NCBI GenBank assembly: GCA_949290055.1
Contig: CASEQJ010000022.1
Coordinates: 1 to 36,251 of the forward strand
Direction of reading: 5' to 3'
DNA: 36,251 nucleotides
DNA from: an uncultured Olsenella sp.
Lineage (GTDB): Bacteria; Actinomycetota; Coriobacteriia; Coriobacteriales; Atopobiaceae
Within the stretch, counting starts at the first letter, position 1; the number at the start of each line of letters is the position of its first letter. Under the pieces are notes generated by a model. That model worked only from the letters and a program-made list of their open reading frames with translations, was not told the DNA's origin and searched no databases. The position numbers were made by a program, and so were the translations under genes. This document shows positions 23,478 through 31,071 of this stretch, piece by piece.

Positions 23478-24311
23478 ATGAAGACGTACTGCAGGGGCCT
23501 CGCGATAGACCGAGCCATCGTGGAGGAGGCGTACCGCGAGTGGTGCGAGGCCCCTGCGGGCAAGAAGAACGCGTGGCGCGTCGCGCAGGAGCACGGCAGC
23601 GCCGCGAACCTCATAGACGAGGTGGCGCGCGAGATCGCGGAGCGCCGCCTCGCGTTCGAGCCCATCCACCGCTACGACCACATAGAGCCGACGAACGGCA
23701 AGGTGCGCACCATCGGCGTGTCCTCCGTGAAGCAGCAGCTGGTCGATTACGTCGTAGTCCACTGCTGCGCCGACTTCCTCAAGGCGCGCGCGGGCCACTA
23801 CCAGGCTTCGAGCGTAAAGGGAAAGGGGGCGACCTTCACCATGCGGACCGTACGAAAATGGGTGACTGGGGGGGGTCCCCGCTTCTTCGTCAAGATGGAC
23901 GTGCGGAAGTGCTACCCATCGACCAGGCACGACGTCGTGCTGGGGATATTCCGCAGGTACGTCGCATCTCCTGACGTGCTCTACTGCATCGAGTCGCTCC
24001 TCGCCACCTACACGGGCGGCGGCCTCGAGATCGGCAGCTACTTCTCGCTGCGCGCCGAGCAGCTCGTGCTCTCGTTCGCGTACCACCACGTCGAGGGGCT
24101 GCACAAGGAGAGGCGTGGAAAGAAACGGGCGCTGGTTGCGCACCAGCTGTGGTACATGGACGATGTGCTGCTGATGGGCAACGACAAGCGCGACCTCAAG
24201 GCCGCAGCCCGCTCTCTTGAGAGGTACATGAGGAGCGAGCTGGGTCTTGAGCTCAAGCCGTGGAAGATATGCCGCGTCGGCGAGGACGAGCCCATCGACA
24301 TGGCGGGATAA
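23478..24311 (+). CDS. DGR-type reverse transcriptase, truncated by an in-frame TAA
   Basis: 277 residues from ATG 23478. RT blocks are clear: GHYQASSVKGKG, FVKMDVRKCYPS (Asp141), GLEIGSYFSLRAEQL (the DGR-like IGxxxS motif in block 4) and the catalytic YMDD (226-229). The reading stops at TAA 24309-24311 after IDMAG. The same frame then continues VVRPSHVEVRAG to 24569, which is the normal thumb region of this family. A Tyr or Phe is expected where TAA stands. The catalytic palm is whole and the thumb is cut off. A G8 run lies at 23868-23875. Confidence 0.85.
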   Translation: MKTYCRGLAIDRAIVEEAYREWCEAPAGKKNAWRVAQEHGSAANLIDEVAREIAERRLAFEPIHRYDHIEPTNGKVRTIGVSSVKQQLVDYVVVHCCADFLKARAGHYQASSVKGKGATFTMRTVRKWVTGGGPRFFVKMDVRKCYPSTRHDVVLGIFRRYVASPDVLYCIESLLATYTGGGLEIGSYFSLRAEQLVLSFAYHHVEGLHKERRGKKRALVAHQLWYMDDVLLMGNDKRDLKAAARSLERYMRSELGLELKPWKICRVGEDEPIDMAG

Positions 24312-24569
24312 GTCGTGCGCCCCTCACACGTCGAGGTGCGCGCCGGCACGTTCCTGCGCGGCATGCGCGCGTTCAGGAGATTCAGGCGCAAGCCGGGGCT
24401 GCGCCGCGCGAGGCGCGTCACGAGCTACATGGGCTACTTCAAGCACGCGGACTGCGACGACCTCATGGCCAGGAACGACATGCACGCTACGATGCGGGCC
24501 GCAAGGCGGTACGTATCGAGGAGCGCGCATGCAAAGGACAGTATCGGCGACACCGCTCGAGGCCGTTAA
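24312..24569 (+). pseudogene. Severed C-terminal thumb region of the reverse transcriptase
   Basis: It is in the same frame as the RT and separated from it only by one stop codon. The text (RPSHVEVRAGTFLRGMRAF, SYMGYFKHADCDDLM) is the usual Arg-rich C-terminus of phage RTs of this kind, with the SYxGxxKHxD motif. Translation could restart at GTG 24315, but no ribosome-binding site is obvious. Read-through would give a 363-codon protein of ordinary length. Confidence 0.75.
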
Positions 24570-25245
24570 GATCGAGCAGCGCCCGGACGGGCAGGCGGAC
24601 GTCTGGCTCCGCAAGAACATCCAGCAGGAGGAGGCGACACCGGAGGACGGCGGCGAGCCGTACGTGCGGTACACGGCCGACGAGGTCCACCTTGTCAAGG
24701 CAGTCACGCAGGAGGAGGCCGAGGCGTCCTTTGACGGGCTGTGGGACGAGGCCGCGGCCGCGGAGACCCCACAGGACGAGCGCATCAAGGCACTCGAGGC
24801 CGTCGCCAGGGACTTCTCAGCAGCCGCACGGCAGCTCCCTCAGATCAGAGCCGCGGCCTCGCTATCGGTGAGAGCAACGGCCACCACACTCACCGACTCG
24901 CAGGTGGCCGCGGTCTCCTCGCTCCTGCGCGAGTGGGGCGTCGGCGAGAGCTTCGAGGCCGGGGAGCCGTTCCAGCACGAGGGGCGGACGTACCGGGCGT
25001 CCCGGGCGTTCACCGGGCAGGCTCAGTACGAGCCCGGCGGCCAGGGGCTGGAGTCCCTCTTCTACGAGATCGAGATAGCGCCGGACGGCATCGTCGTGTG
25101 GAGGATGCCGACGGGCGGGCACGACGCCCCGAAGATAGGCGAGAGGCGCCACTACCCGAACGCCGAGGGGCCCGTGTACGTCTCGATGCGCGACGGCAAC
25201 ACGAGCGTGCCCGGAACCGACGAGTGGTGGAAGCTAGCGGAGTAG
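24529..25245 (+). CDS. Second tail protein with carbohydrate-binding module
   Basis: 238 residues from ATG 24529, with GAGGAG upstream, overlapping the end of the RT remnant by 41 bp. It has a charged N-terminal part and helical linker (about 80-110). The C-terminal CBM5/12-like domain (about 140-238: FEAGEPFQHEGRTYRAS, DEWWKLAE) is paralogous to that of the protein at 20101; 37 bp are identical (20761-20797 and 25171-25207). It may be an accessory or alternative adhesin. Confidence 0.7.
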   Translation: MQRTVSATPLEAVKIEQRPDGQADVWLRKNIQQEEATPEDGGEPYVRYTADEVHLVKAVTQEEAEASFDGLWDEAAAAETPQDERIKALEAVARDFSAAARQLPQIRAAASLSVRATATTLTDSQVAAVSSLLREWGVGESFEAGEPFQHEGRTYRASRAFTGQAQYEPGGQGLESLFYEIEIAPDGIVVWRMPTGGHDAPKIGERRHYPNAEGPVYVSMRDGNTSVPGTDEWWKLAE

Positions 25246-25310
25246 CGAGCCGGCGGCGCCCGCTCGACACGGGGCGATGGCGCGCCAAGTCACGTACGAA
25301 AGGACGGCAC

Positions 25311-25685
25311 ATGGACCCGTTTCTCTCCCAGCTGCTAATGACCGGCGCCACCTCAGCCGTGGGCATCGTCGTCGGGTGGGTCCTCGGCGGAATCAAGGGC
25401 GCCGCCAGGGAGCGGGCGAAGGACCGCGAAGAGGCCCTGAGGGCGCGGGAGGAGGCGCGCCGAGAGGCGGCGGAGGACCGGGCGACCACACGCCGCATCC
25501 TCAAGACCCTCCTCTACTGCCGCCTGGCGGACATGCACAGGCGCTACGTGGTCGACGGGACACCCTGCACCCCTGCGGACAAGCAGGAGGCCGAGGAGGT
25601 CTACCTCGAGTACCACGACGCCCTGGGCGGCAACGGGTCGGGCACACAGCTATACAGCGAAATCATGGCCGCGCACGTGGCCTAG
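25311..25685 (+). CDS. Lysis-cassette membrane protein with coiled coil
   Basis: 124 residues, ATG with GAAAGGACGG upstream. An N-terminal membrane segment (about 5-27, LLMTGATSAVGIVVGWVLG) is followed by a strongly charged helix (30-65) and a soluble C-terminus. This topology, directly before holin and endolysin, suits a holin partner or regulator. No family is named with confidence. Confidence 0.55.
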   Translation: MDPFLSQLLMTGATSAVGIVVGWVLGGIKGAARERAKDREEALRAREEARREAAEDRATTRRILKTLLYCRLADMHRRYVVDGTPCTPADKQEAEEVYLEYHDALGGNGSGTQLYSEIMAAHVA

Positions 25686-25703
25686 CAGTCGAAAGGAGTA
25701 CAT

Positions 25704-25967
25704 ATGGACGAGCCAATCACCAAGGGAATCCCGGAGGAGGCCGGGGTCCAGGACTACCCGAGGTACGTCCTGCCCTCGGCGGTCTACCTCTCCCTCAAGT
25801 GGGTCGCGCTGCTCCTCCTCCCGCTCGTCGCGACCGTCTACCAGGCCCTCGCGGGGGTATGGGGGCTCCCCATGGCCGGGGAGATCGGCCAGACCTGCAG
25901 CATCGCGGGGCTCGCAATCGGCGCGCTCATCGGCGTGTCCGAGTTCAAGAACGTCGTGAGCAGATAG
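25704..25967 (+). CDS. Holin (Dp-1-like)
   Basis: 87 residues with AAAGGAG upstream. Two hydrophobic segments (about 28-50, SLKWVALLLLPLVATVYQAL, and 60-80) are joined by WGLPMAGEI. The LKW...P...TxYxxLAGxWGLP pattern is that of Dp-1 type phage holins, which form the membrane lesion that frees the endolysin encoded next. Confidence 0.82.
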   Translation: MDEPITKGIPEEAGVQDYPRYVLPSAVYLSLKWVALLLLPLVATVYQALAGVWGLPMAGEIGQTCSIAGLAIGALIGVSEFKNVVSR

Positions 25968-25976
25968 GGAGGGGAC

Positions 25977-27149
25977 ATGGCGCTGAGAGGAATCGACATC
26001 GCGAGCCACCAGGCCGGCCTCGACGTAGCGTCGGTCGACGCCGACTTCGTCATCGTAAAGGCGACGCAGGGGACTGGGTACACCAACCCCTACTGCGTGA
26101 GATGGGTGGAGGACGCGCTCGCGCTCGGGAAGTGCGTGGGAGTCTACCACTACATCGGCGGGCAGGGGGCCGTCGCCGAGACCGACTTCTTCATCGACAG
26201 CGTCGCTAACTGGGTCGGTCGCGTGATGCTGTGCCTCGACTGGGAGAGCTACCAGAACAGCGCGTGGAGGGACGAGGCCTACCTCGAGCAGTGCATCAGG
26301 CGCGTCATCGAGCGGACCGGCATCCCCCCGATGGTCTACTCGTCCCAGGCGGCCCCGTTCCCGTGGGACCTGTGCGACAGGTACAACTGCGGCCGGTGGG
26401 TCGCCCAGTACGCGAGCATGGACGCGACGGGGTACCAGGACGCCCCGTGGAACGAGGGGGCGTACTCGTGCGCCATCCGCCAGTACACGAGCGCCGGGCG
26501 CATCGCCGGGTGGTCGGGCAACCTCGACCTCAACAAGTTCTACGGCGACCGCGAGGCATGGGACGCCTACTGCGGAAAGGCCACAGAACCAGCGCCCGAG
26601 GAGCCCGAGGCCGACCCCAAGCCCCCGCTGCCCGACGCCATCAGGCAGTACGTCGACCTGGACAGCGAGGCGTGGTACGTCGGCGCCGTCGAGGAGGCGG
26701 TCACCAGGGGGTTCATGACGGGATACGACGCCACGCACTTCGGCCCGACCGACCCCGTGACGCGGGCCCAGGCCGTCTGCGCGATCGCCCGCGCAGCCGA
26801 CGCGCCCATGGACGCCCCGTTCTCCGACGTGGTCGCCTCGCCCTACTACTACGAGGCGATCGAGTGGGCGAAGGAGACGGGCGTCGTGAACGGGGACATG
26901 GGCGAGTTCCGGCCCGAGGACCACGCGACGCGCGCGGAGGTCGCGTGCTTCCTGTGCAACTGGCGGGACGGGCTGGCCGTCGGCGAGCCAACCGGCTACC
27001 CCGACTGGGAGGAGGTTCCCGACTGGGCGCGCAACGCGGTCGCATGGGCGGTCGAGCAGGGCGTCCTCTCCGGAAGCGGCGGCAGGCTGCTGCCCAACGC
27101 GACGTGCTCCAGAGCCGAGTGCGCGGCGATGATCTCGAACCTGCTGTAG
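25977..27149 (+). CDS. Endolysin: GH25 muramidase with three SLH repeats
   Basis: 390 residues, ATG with GGGAGGGG upstream. Residues 1-200 are glycoside hydrolase family 25 (GIDIASHQ with Asp7; LDWES with Asp88 and Glu90 as the catalytic pair). A Pro/Glu linker (203-220) leads to three S-layer-homology repeats (about 222-280, 282-335 and 340-390; TRAQAVCAI, TRAEVACFL, SRAECAAMI). SLH repeats bind secondary cell-wall polymers and so target the enzyme to the host wall. No signal peptide; release needs the holin. Confidence 0.93.
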   Translation: MALRGIDIASHQAGLDVASVDADFVIVKATQGTGYTNPYCVRWVEDALALGKCVGVYHYIGGQGAVAETDFFIDSVANWVGRVMLCLDWESYQNSAWRDEAYLEQCIRRVIERTGIPPMVYSSQAAPFPWDLCDRYNCGRWVAQYASMDATGYQDAPWNEGAYSCAIRQYTSAGRIAGWSGNLDLNKFYGDREAWDAYCGKATEPAPEEPEADPKPPLPDAIRQYVDLDSEAWYVGAVEEAVTRGFMTGYDATHFGPTDPVTRAQAVCAIARAADAPMDAPFSDVVASPYYYEAIEWAKETGVVNGDMGEFRPEDHATRAEVACFLCNWRDGLAVGEPTGYPDWEEVPDWARNAVAWAVEQGVLSGSGGRLLPNATCSRAECAAMISNLL

Positions 27150-27157
27150 GCAAACGA

Positions 27158-27189
27158 AAGAGGGCCCTCGCTTGGAGGGCCCTCTTCTT
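27158..27189. terminator. Bidirectional terminator between endolysin and integrase
   Basis: AAGAGGGCCCTC (27158-27169) pairs perfectly with GAGGGCCCTCTT (27175-27186) around a 5-nt loop, with A/T-rich flanks on both sides. It ends both the late transcript and the convergent integrase transcript, and it overlaps the integrase stop codon. Confidence 0.92.
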
Positions 27190-28714
27190 AATGCGCGAAC
27201 CTGCCCACTATCACGAACCCGCCTCTTATCGGGTATGCGCGCAGGTGTTCGCGCAAGTCCTGTCTGGTGGCCGATGCGCTAGTGGCTGCGAACTCGCCCG
27301 CATCAGGCCCGCCGCCATCGGGTGGCCCGTCACCGCGAGGTCCGCCGAGCCTGCCCCCGTCCATGACGAACTCGACGCGCAGCTCGTCAGTCCATCGGTC
27401 TATGACCACGCGGCTAACGAAGGTCGTCAGAACGGCCTCTGTCTCGCGGGCGGCCGCGATCTCACGCACCCAGAACACGACCTGCTCGCGCTCGAGCATC
27501 GGCGCCGCCTTCTCCAGCTCGACGAGCTCCGCCTCTATCTCGACGCGTTCCTCCACGAGGCTGTCGAGCTTCCTGGCGACGGCGTCCGTGGCGCCGGTCC
27601 TCGCGGCGAGGTCGACCATGCGCTCCTGCTCGCGCGCGTTCTCCGCAAGCCTTCCGCGCAGAAAGTCCATCGCCGCTATGTCGTCGGCCAGCACCTTCTC
27701 CTGGTCCTCAAGGACGAGGTCGGCCACGGCCTCGGCGGCCCCGGGCTGCCTTAGGTACGCCCGCACCTGCCTCATGACGGCCCCCTCGACCAGCTCCCTG
27801 CGCACGAGGTGTCCGGTCTCGACGCATCGGTAGTACGCGAACTTCCGACCGCTCTTGCCGTATCCGCTGCTCCCGCGGTAGGAGTTCCCGTCGGGGTCGA
27901 AGAGCTTCCCCCTGAGCAGGTAGGTCTCCAAGCTCCTCCCCTTCCTCACCCTGTTGGCCAGTCGGCGCTGGACCCTCTCGAACTGAGCGCGGTCGACGAT
28001 GGCGGGCATGCCACCCTCCACGCGGACGTCCCCGTAAGAGTAAATTCCGGCATACTTCTCGTTCCGAAGCATGCGGGACACGTCCTGCAGGCGGAACGGC
28101 CTGCCGCGCCTCGTCCTCCACGGCCTTATGGCGTCGAGGATCTGCTGGAAGTCGCACCCCCTGTCGTACATGTCGAACATGGTTTGCACCATGGGGGCCT
28201 CGCGCTCGTTCACGTGATAGTAGCCGTCCGCCCCGTTGTCGAATCCGTAGAGGCTCACGCCGTTGTGCTTCATCTTGAGGGCGTTGCCACGCATTCCGCG
28301 CCGGACGTTCTCGGCGAGGTTCGCGCTGTAGTACTCCGCCATTCCCTCGAGCACGGCCTCCAGGAGGATGCCGTCCGGGCCGTCCTCTATGTGCTCGGTG
28401 GCGGACACGACGCGCACCCCGTTGCGCTTCAGCTTGTTCTTGTATATCGCGCTGTCGTATCGGTTGCGGGCGAAGCGGTCGGTCTTGTAGACGTAGACGC
28501 GCGTGAACCACCCGCGCGCGCTGTCCGCGACCATCTCCGCGAAGGCGGCGCGCCCGCTAGTCGACGTGCCGGAGGTCGCCCTGTCGGCGTAGACCCTCAC
28601 GATGTGGTCGCCGTTGCGCTCGGCCTCCTCGGTGCACACGCGCACCTGGTCCTCTATGGACTCGCTCCGCTGCTTGTCCGACGAGAAGCGCGCGTAGATA
28701 GCGGCCTCTGCCAT
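27188..28714 (-). CDS. Large serine recombinase (integrase)
   Basis: 508 residues. The N-terminal resolvase domain has YARFSSDKQ (Ser11 the likely nucleophile, Arg9), TSGTSTSGRAAFAEMV and KTDRFARNRYD. The recombinase domain follows (about 160-280, ending KLFDPDGNSY). A coiled coil lies at about 330-400. In the zinc-ribbon position (about 265-310) most usual cysteines are absent: the normal CxxC reads DPDG and only one Cys (YYRC) remains. It joins phage and host DNA by double-strand exchange at attP/attB. Confidence 0.92.
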   Translation of the reverse strand: MAEAAIYARFSSDKQRSESIEDQVRVCTEEAERNGDHIVRVYADRATSGTSTSGRAAFAEMVADSARGWFTRVYVYKTDRFARNRYDSAIYKNKLKRNGVRVVSATEHIEDGPDGILLEAVLEGMAEYYSANLAENVRRGMRGNALKMKHNGVSLYGFDNGADGYYHVNEREAPMVQTMFDMYDRGCDFQQILDAIRPWRTRRGRPFRLQDVSRMLRNEKYAGIYSYGDVRVEGGMPAIVDRAQFERVQRRLANRVRKGRSLETYLLRGKLFDPDGNSYRGSSGYGKSGRKFAYYRCVETGHLVRRELVEGAVMRQVRAYLRQPGAAEAVADLVLEDQEKVLADDIAAMDFLRGRLAENAREQERMVDLAARTGATDAVARKLDSLVEERVEIEAELVELEKAAPMLEREQVVFWVREIAAARETEAVLTTFVSRVVIDRWTDELRVEFVMDGGRLGGPRGDGPPDGGGPDAGEFAATSASATRQDLREHLRAYPIRGGFVIVGRFAH

Positions 28715-28748
28715 ATAATGTCATCGCCTCCCCGCTCGCGGGTGGGTA

Positions 28749-28815
28749 CTTATCTCAGGGCCTCGCGCGGGGTTGCCGCCCATAACGCGCGGGGCCTTCG
28801 TCCATCTCTGATAAG
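28749..28815. other. Nested inverted repeats upstream of the integrase (attP or terminator candidate)
   Basis: Outer arms CTTATC (28749-28754) and GATAAG (28810-28815) enclose inner arms GGCCTCGCGCG (28759-28769) and CGCGCGGGGCC (28786-28796, one G-T wobble). The centre is 16 bp. The symmetry and about 65-bp span suit a serine-integrase attP, but a transcript-end hairpin for the minus-strand STAS operon is equally possible. The rest of 28715-28923 shows no gene. Confidence 0.35.
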
Positions 28816-28923
28816 AATGGACCCGTCAAACGGGCATAATGGCACCAGCCCCGGGCTCAGAGCTCGAGGCGTGGCCTGTCTCGGAGCCGAAATCCGGGGC
28901 CTTCTCTCTGTTTCGTTTCCCAG

Positions 28924-29229
28924 TTAAGCGGTCGCGAGCTCGCGCTGCTCGTCGCGCGAGTTGATCGCCCCTCGTATGACTCTCGCCCAGAACGGGTCCA
29001 CGTTCCTGAACGACGTGCACCGGCGCATGGAGTCGAGGCCGAGGCTCAGCGCCATGCGGCCGAACACCTCGTCCGCAAACGAGCTCGTCACGGTCTTCAC
29101 GCCTTCGAAGTCGAACACGGCGGGAATCTGCAGCGAGTGCGTCTCGGACATGATGCGATCGTAGGCAGCACGACCGGAAACACGGGTGCCCAGAACGGGC
29201 CCGAACTCCCTCATCATGATTACCTTCAT
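28924..29229 (-). CDS. STAS-like DUF4325 protein
   Basis: 101 residues, ATG 29229 behind AGGAGG. The core FDFEGVKTVTSSFADEVFG is the DUF4325 hallmark: an anti-anti-sigma-like fold with conserved Ser-Ser-Phe and Asp-Glu. In SpoIIAA-type partner switching a STAS protein is phosphorylated by, and releases targets from, a GHKL kinase. The ATP-binding protein encoded 75 bp upstream on the same strand is the obvious partner. The role in this phage is inferred. Confidence 0.75.
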   Translation of the reverse strand: MKVIMMREFGPVLGTRVSGRAAYDRIMSETHSLQIPAVFDFEGVKTVTSSFADEVFGRMALSLGLDSMRRCTSFRNVDPFWARVIRGAINSRDEQRELATA

Positions 29230-29304
29230 CTTGTCCTCCTACTGCGCCACGGGCACCCTCACAGAATACGGGCAGGTTGTGAATATTGTGTGTATCCCCA
29301 AAAT

Positions 29305-30282
29305 CTACCATAGCAGGTCGTCTTCCCCGTAGTGTCGGCCCTCAACGGCATCGAAGTAAATCGGACGCGGCTGACCGTCGTCCCAGATGTCGGACTCCAG
29401 CACCTCGTCCCCGACGTTCGGCACTCTCAAGACTATGACCGTCCCCGGGTAGAAGAGGCCGCCCATCTGCTCCCTGCCGCCGTCGTGTATGTGAATCGCG
29501 ATGTCCCCAGAGATCGCCCACAGATGACCACCAAGCCGCTCCGCGAGCCTCGCCGGGTAGGAAAGCCCGAGCCCACGGCCGACCTGGTTGCTGCCGGTAA
29601 CCGGCCTGCCCACCCACTGGCCCTTCTTGGCTTCGAACGCTGCGAGCATCCTCTCCCAGCCGGTCATGAAGGCGTAGTCGGGATTCTCCGCCATCGACGT
29701 CGGTATCCCGATGCCGCTATCCGCGACGCAGAGCTCCACGAACCCCTGGCCGCCGTAGTACTGCGCGCACGCCATTCCCGGAGACCTCGCGAACGAGTGT
29801 TGGACCACGTTGTCGATAACCTCCGTAACGGCGAGGTTAAGCATGTTGGACGCGCTCCTGTGGAGCATCGTATTCGCAGAGACGACCTCCTCGAGCCTGC
29901 TCGCTATCCCGCCGGGGTCTGCCTCGGACTCGTCTATCGGAATCTTCGTCAGAGGGACGAACCGGTTCTCGGGATCATGGCGAGAGAAGTCCTCCTCCGC
30001 CCGCATCCCCAAGGTCCTGCAGTAGTCCATGCGAAGCATGTAGGACTTCGCCTGACTGTCTGGGAGCTTACATCGCTGCCTCACCCCCAGGGAGGTCCCG
30101 GCACACTGGATGCATGCGATAGCCGCCATCTGGGAGACGGAACAGAAGGTGACGTTCGACCAGTCGACGTCAACGCCTGTGCCGGCAACCGCAGGAAGGG
30201 ACCCAGTGGCGCAGATGCTCATGATGGGGAAGGATTCGATGCCGAACGGCGCGTTGCGGACCCTGATGATTGGTCTGTCCAT
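29305..30282 (-). CDS. GHKL ATP-binding protein (anti-sigma/kinase-like)
   Basis: 325 residues starting 3 bp after the repressor stop, so co-transcribed with it. The Bergerat ATP fold is complete: N box EVIDN (154-158), G1 DSGIGIP (188-194), G2 GRGLGL (235-240). No dimerisation/phospho-His domain is present, which favours a SpoIIAB/RsbW-like kinase over a sensor kinase. The N-terminal 100 residues (VDVDWSNVTFCSVSQMAAI) may be a degenerate STAS or ligand domain. It pairs with the DUF4325 protein. Confidence 0.75.
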   Translation of the reverse strand: MDRPIIRVRNAPFGIESFPIMSICATGSLPAVAGTGVDVDWSNVTFCSVSQMAAIACIQCAGTSLGVRQRCKLPDSQAKSYMLRMDYCRTLGMRAEEDFSRHDPENRFVPLTKIPIDESEADPGGIASRLEEVVSANTMLHRSASNMLNLAVTEVIDNVVQHSFARSPGMACAQYYGGQGFVELCVADSGIGIPTSMAENPDYAFMTGWERMLAAFEAKKGQWVGRPVTGSNQVGRGLGLSYPARLAERLGGHLWAISGDIAIHIHDGGREQMGGLFYPGTVIVLRVPNVGDEVLESDIWDDGQPRPIYFDAVEGRHYGEDDLLW

Positions 30283-30285
30283 CCC

Positions 30286-30969
30286 CTACCCCATCTCTCC
30301 CGGAGCCTGCCACCACACCACGGTGCCGACGACGCGCACCGGCCCGTCGTCCTGCCCGAATATGAGGTCCTCGTGCTCGGAGAAGCTGTCCGCGCTCAGC
30401 ATGAGCGTGCTGCTCCCCCGGTACCACCTGCGCATCACGGCCTGGTACGCCTCCGTCTCGACCACGGCTATCGAGCCGTTGGACGGCTCCCGCCCGGGGT
30501 CCACGAGCACGTGGGCGCCCTCCGGCACGACGCGGTCCATGCAGTCCCCCTCCACCACGAGGGCGAACGCCCGCGGGTGGGCCGCCAGGACGCTCGCGGG
30601 GACCTCCACGCGCACCTCGGGCGTCTCCTCGTCCGCGAGGTCGCCGGCGTGGACGCGCCCCAGCGTGAGCAGCGGGACGGTCGCCTCGCCGGAGGAGTAG
30701 ACCGGGAGGGCGTTGGCGGGGAGGGCGCGGCTCTCACTCGGTTTCTTAGTGACAGGGTCAATAAGATCCATCCCGCCATCTTCAATCAGATAGCTCTTTT
30801 TCAACCCATAGCAAGCGGCCATACGCTCAATTGCGCCCATTCTGGGCTCAGCTCTGCCGTTCTCCCATTGCGAAACCGCGTTCTTCGTAACCCCCGCGAC
30901 CTCAGCAAGGTCGGCCTGGGTCAAGTCAAAAATCTCGCGCAGCCTTCGGATGTTTCTGGCGATTGACAC
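30286..30969 (-). CDS. Phage repressor: HTH plus S24 (LexA/CI-like) domain with Cys nucleophile position
   Basis: 227 residues from GTG 30969 (or GTG 30972), with AGGAAGGGAGG just upstream. HTH_3 at 5-60 (DLTQADLAEVAGVTKNAVSQ). The C-terminal S24 domain keeps an Ala-Gly cleavage-like site (HAGD, 108-109), but the active-site GDSM reads GDCM (Cys143). The Lys position holds Met179 or Arg180 (AVMRRWYR). I recall GDCM in other Coriobacteriia S24 proteins. RecA-stimulated self-cleavage is therefore doubtful. It faces the Cro-like gene. Confidence 0.85.
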   Translation of the reverse strand: MSIARNIRRLREIFDLTQADLAEVAGVTKNAVSQWENGRAEPRMGAIERMAACYGLKKSYLIEDGGMDLIDPVTKKPSESRALPANALPVYSSGEATVPLLTLGRVHAGDLADEETPEVRVEVPASVLAAHPRAFALVVEGDCMDRVVPEGAHVLVDPGREPSNGSIAVVETEAYQAVMRRWYRGSSTLMLSADSFSEHEDLIFGQDDGPVRVVGTVVWWQAPGEMG

Positions 30970-30990
30970 CACGCCTCCCTTCCTATGGGT

Positions 30991-31021
30991 TAAATCTATT
31001 TTCGATTTTAGCAAAATCTAT
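30991..31021. promoter_or_regulatory. A+T-rich repeats before the repressor gene
   Basis: AAATCTAT occurs at 30992-30999 and again at 31014-31021. The first overlaps AAATC-N7-GATTT, an inverted repeat. The segment is strikingly A+T-rich against the 68% G+C around it. It probably holds the repressor promoter and operators; exact -35 and -10 boxes on the minus strand are unclear. Confidence 0.5.
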
Positions 31022-31022
31022 C

Positions 31023-31052
31023 TTGACCGTATGGTGAAGTCTAATTACACTT
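31023..31052 (+). promoter_or_regulatory. Early rightward promoter with a 16-bp operator palindrome
   Basis: TTGACC (31023-31028) and TACACT (31047-31052) are 18 bp apart, a good -35/-10 pair reading into the Cro-like gene. The palindrome AAGTCTAATTACACTT (31037-31052, seven of eight pairs match) covers the -10 box, so a bound repressor would block it. Confidence 0.65.
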
Positions 31053-31071
31053 ATTGGCGAAAGGAGGGCAG

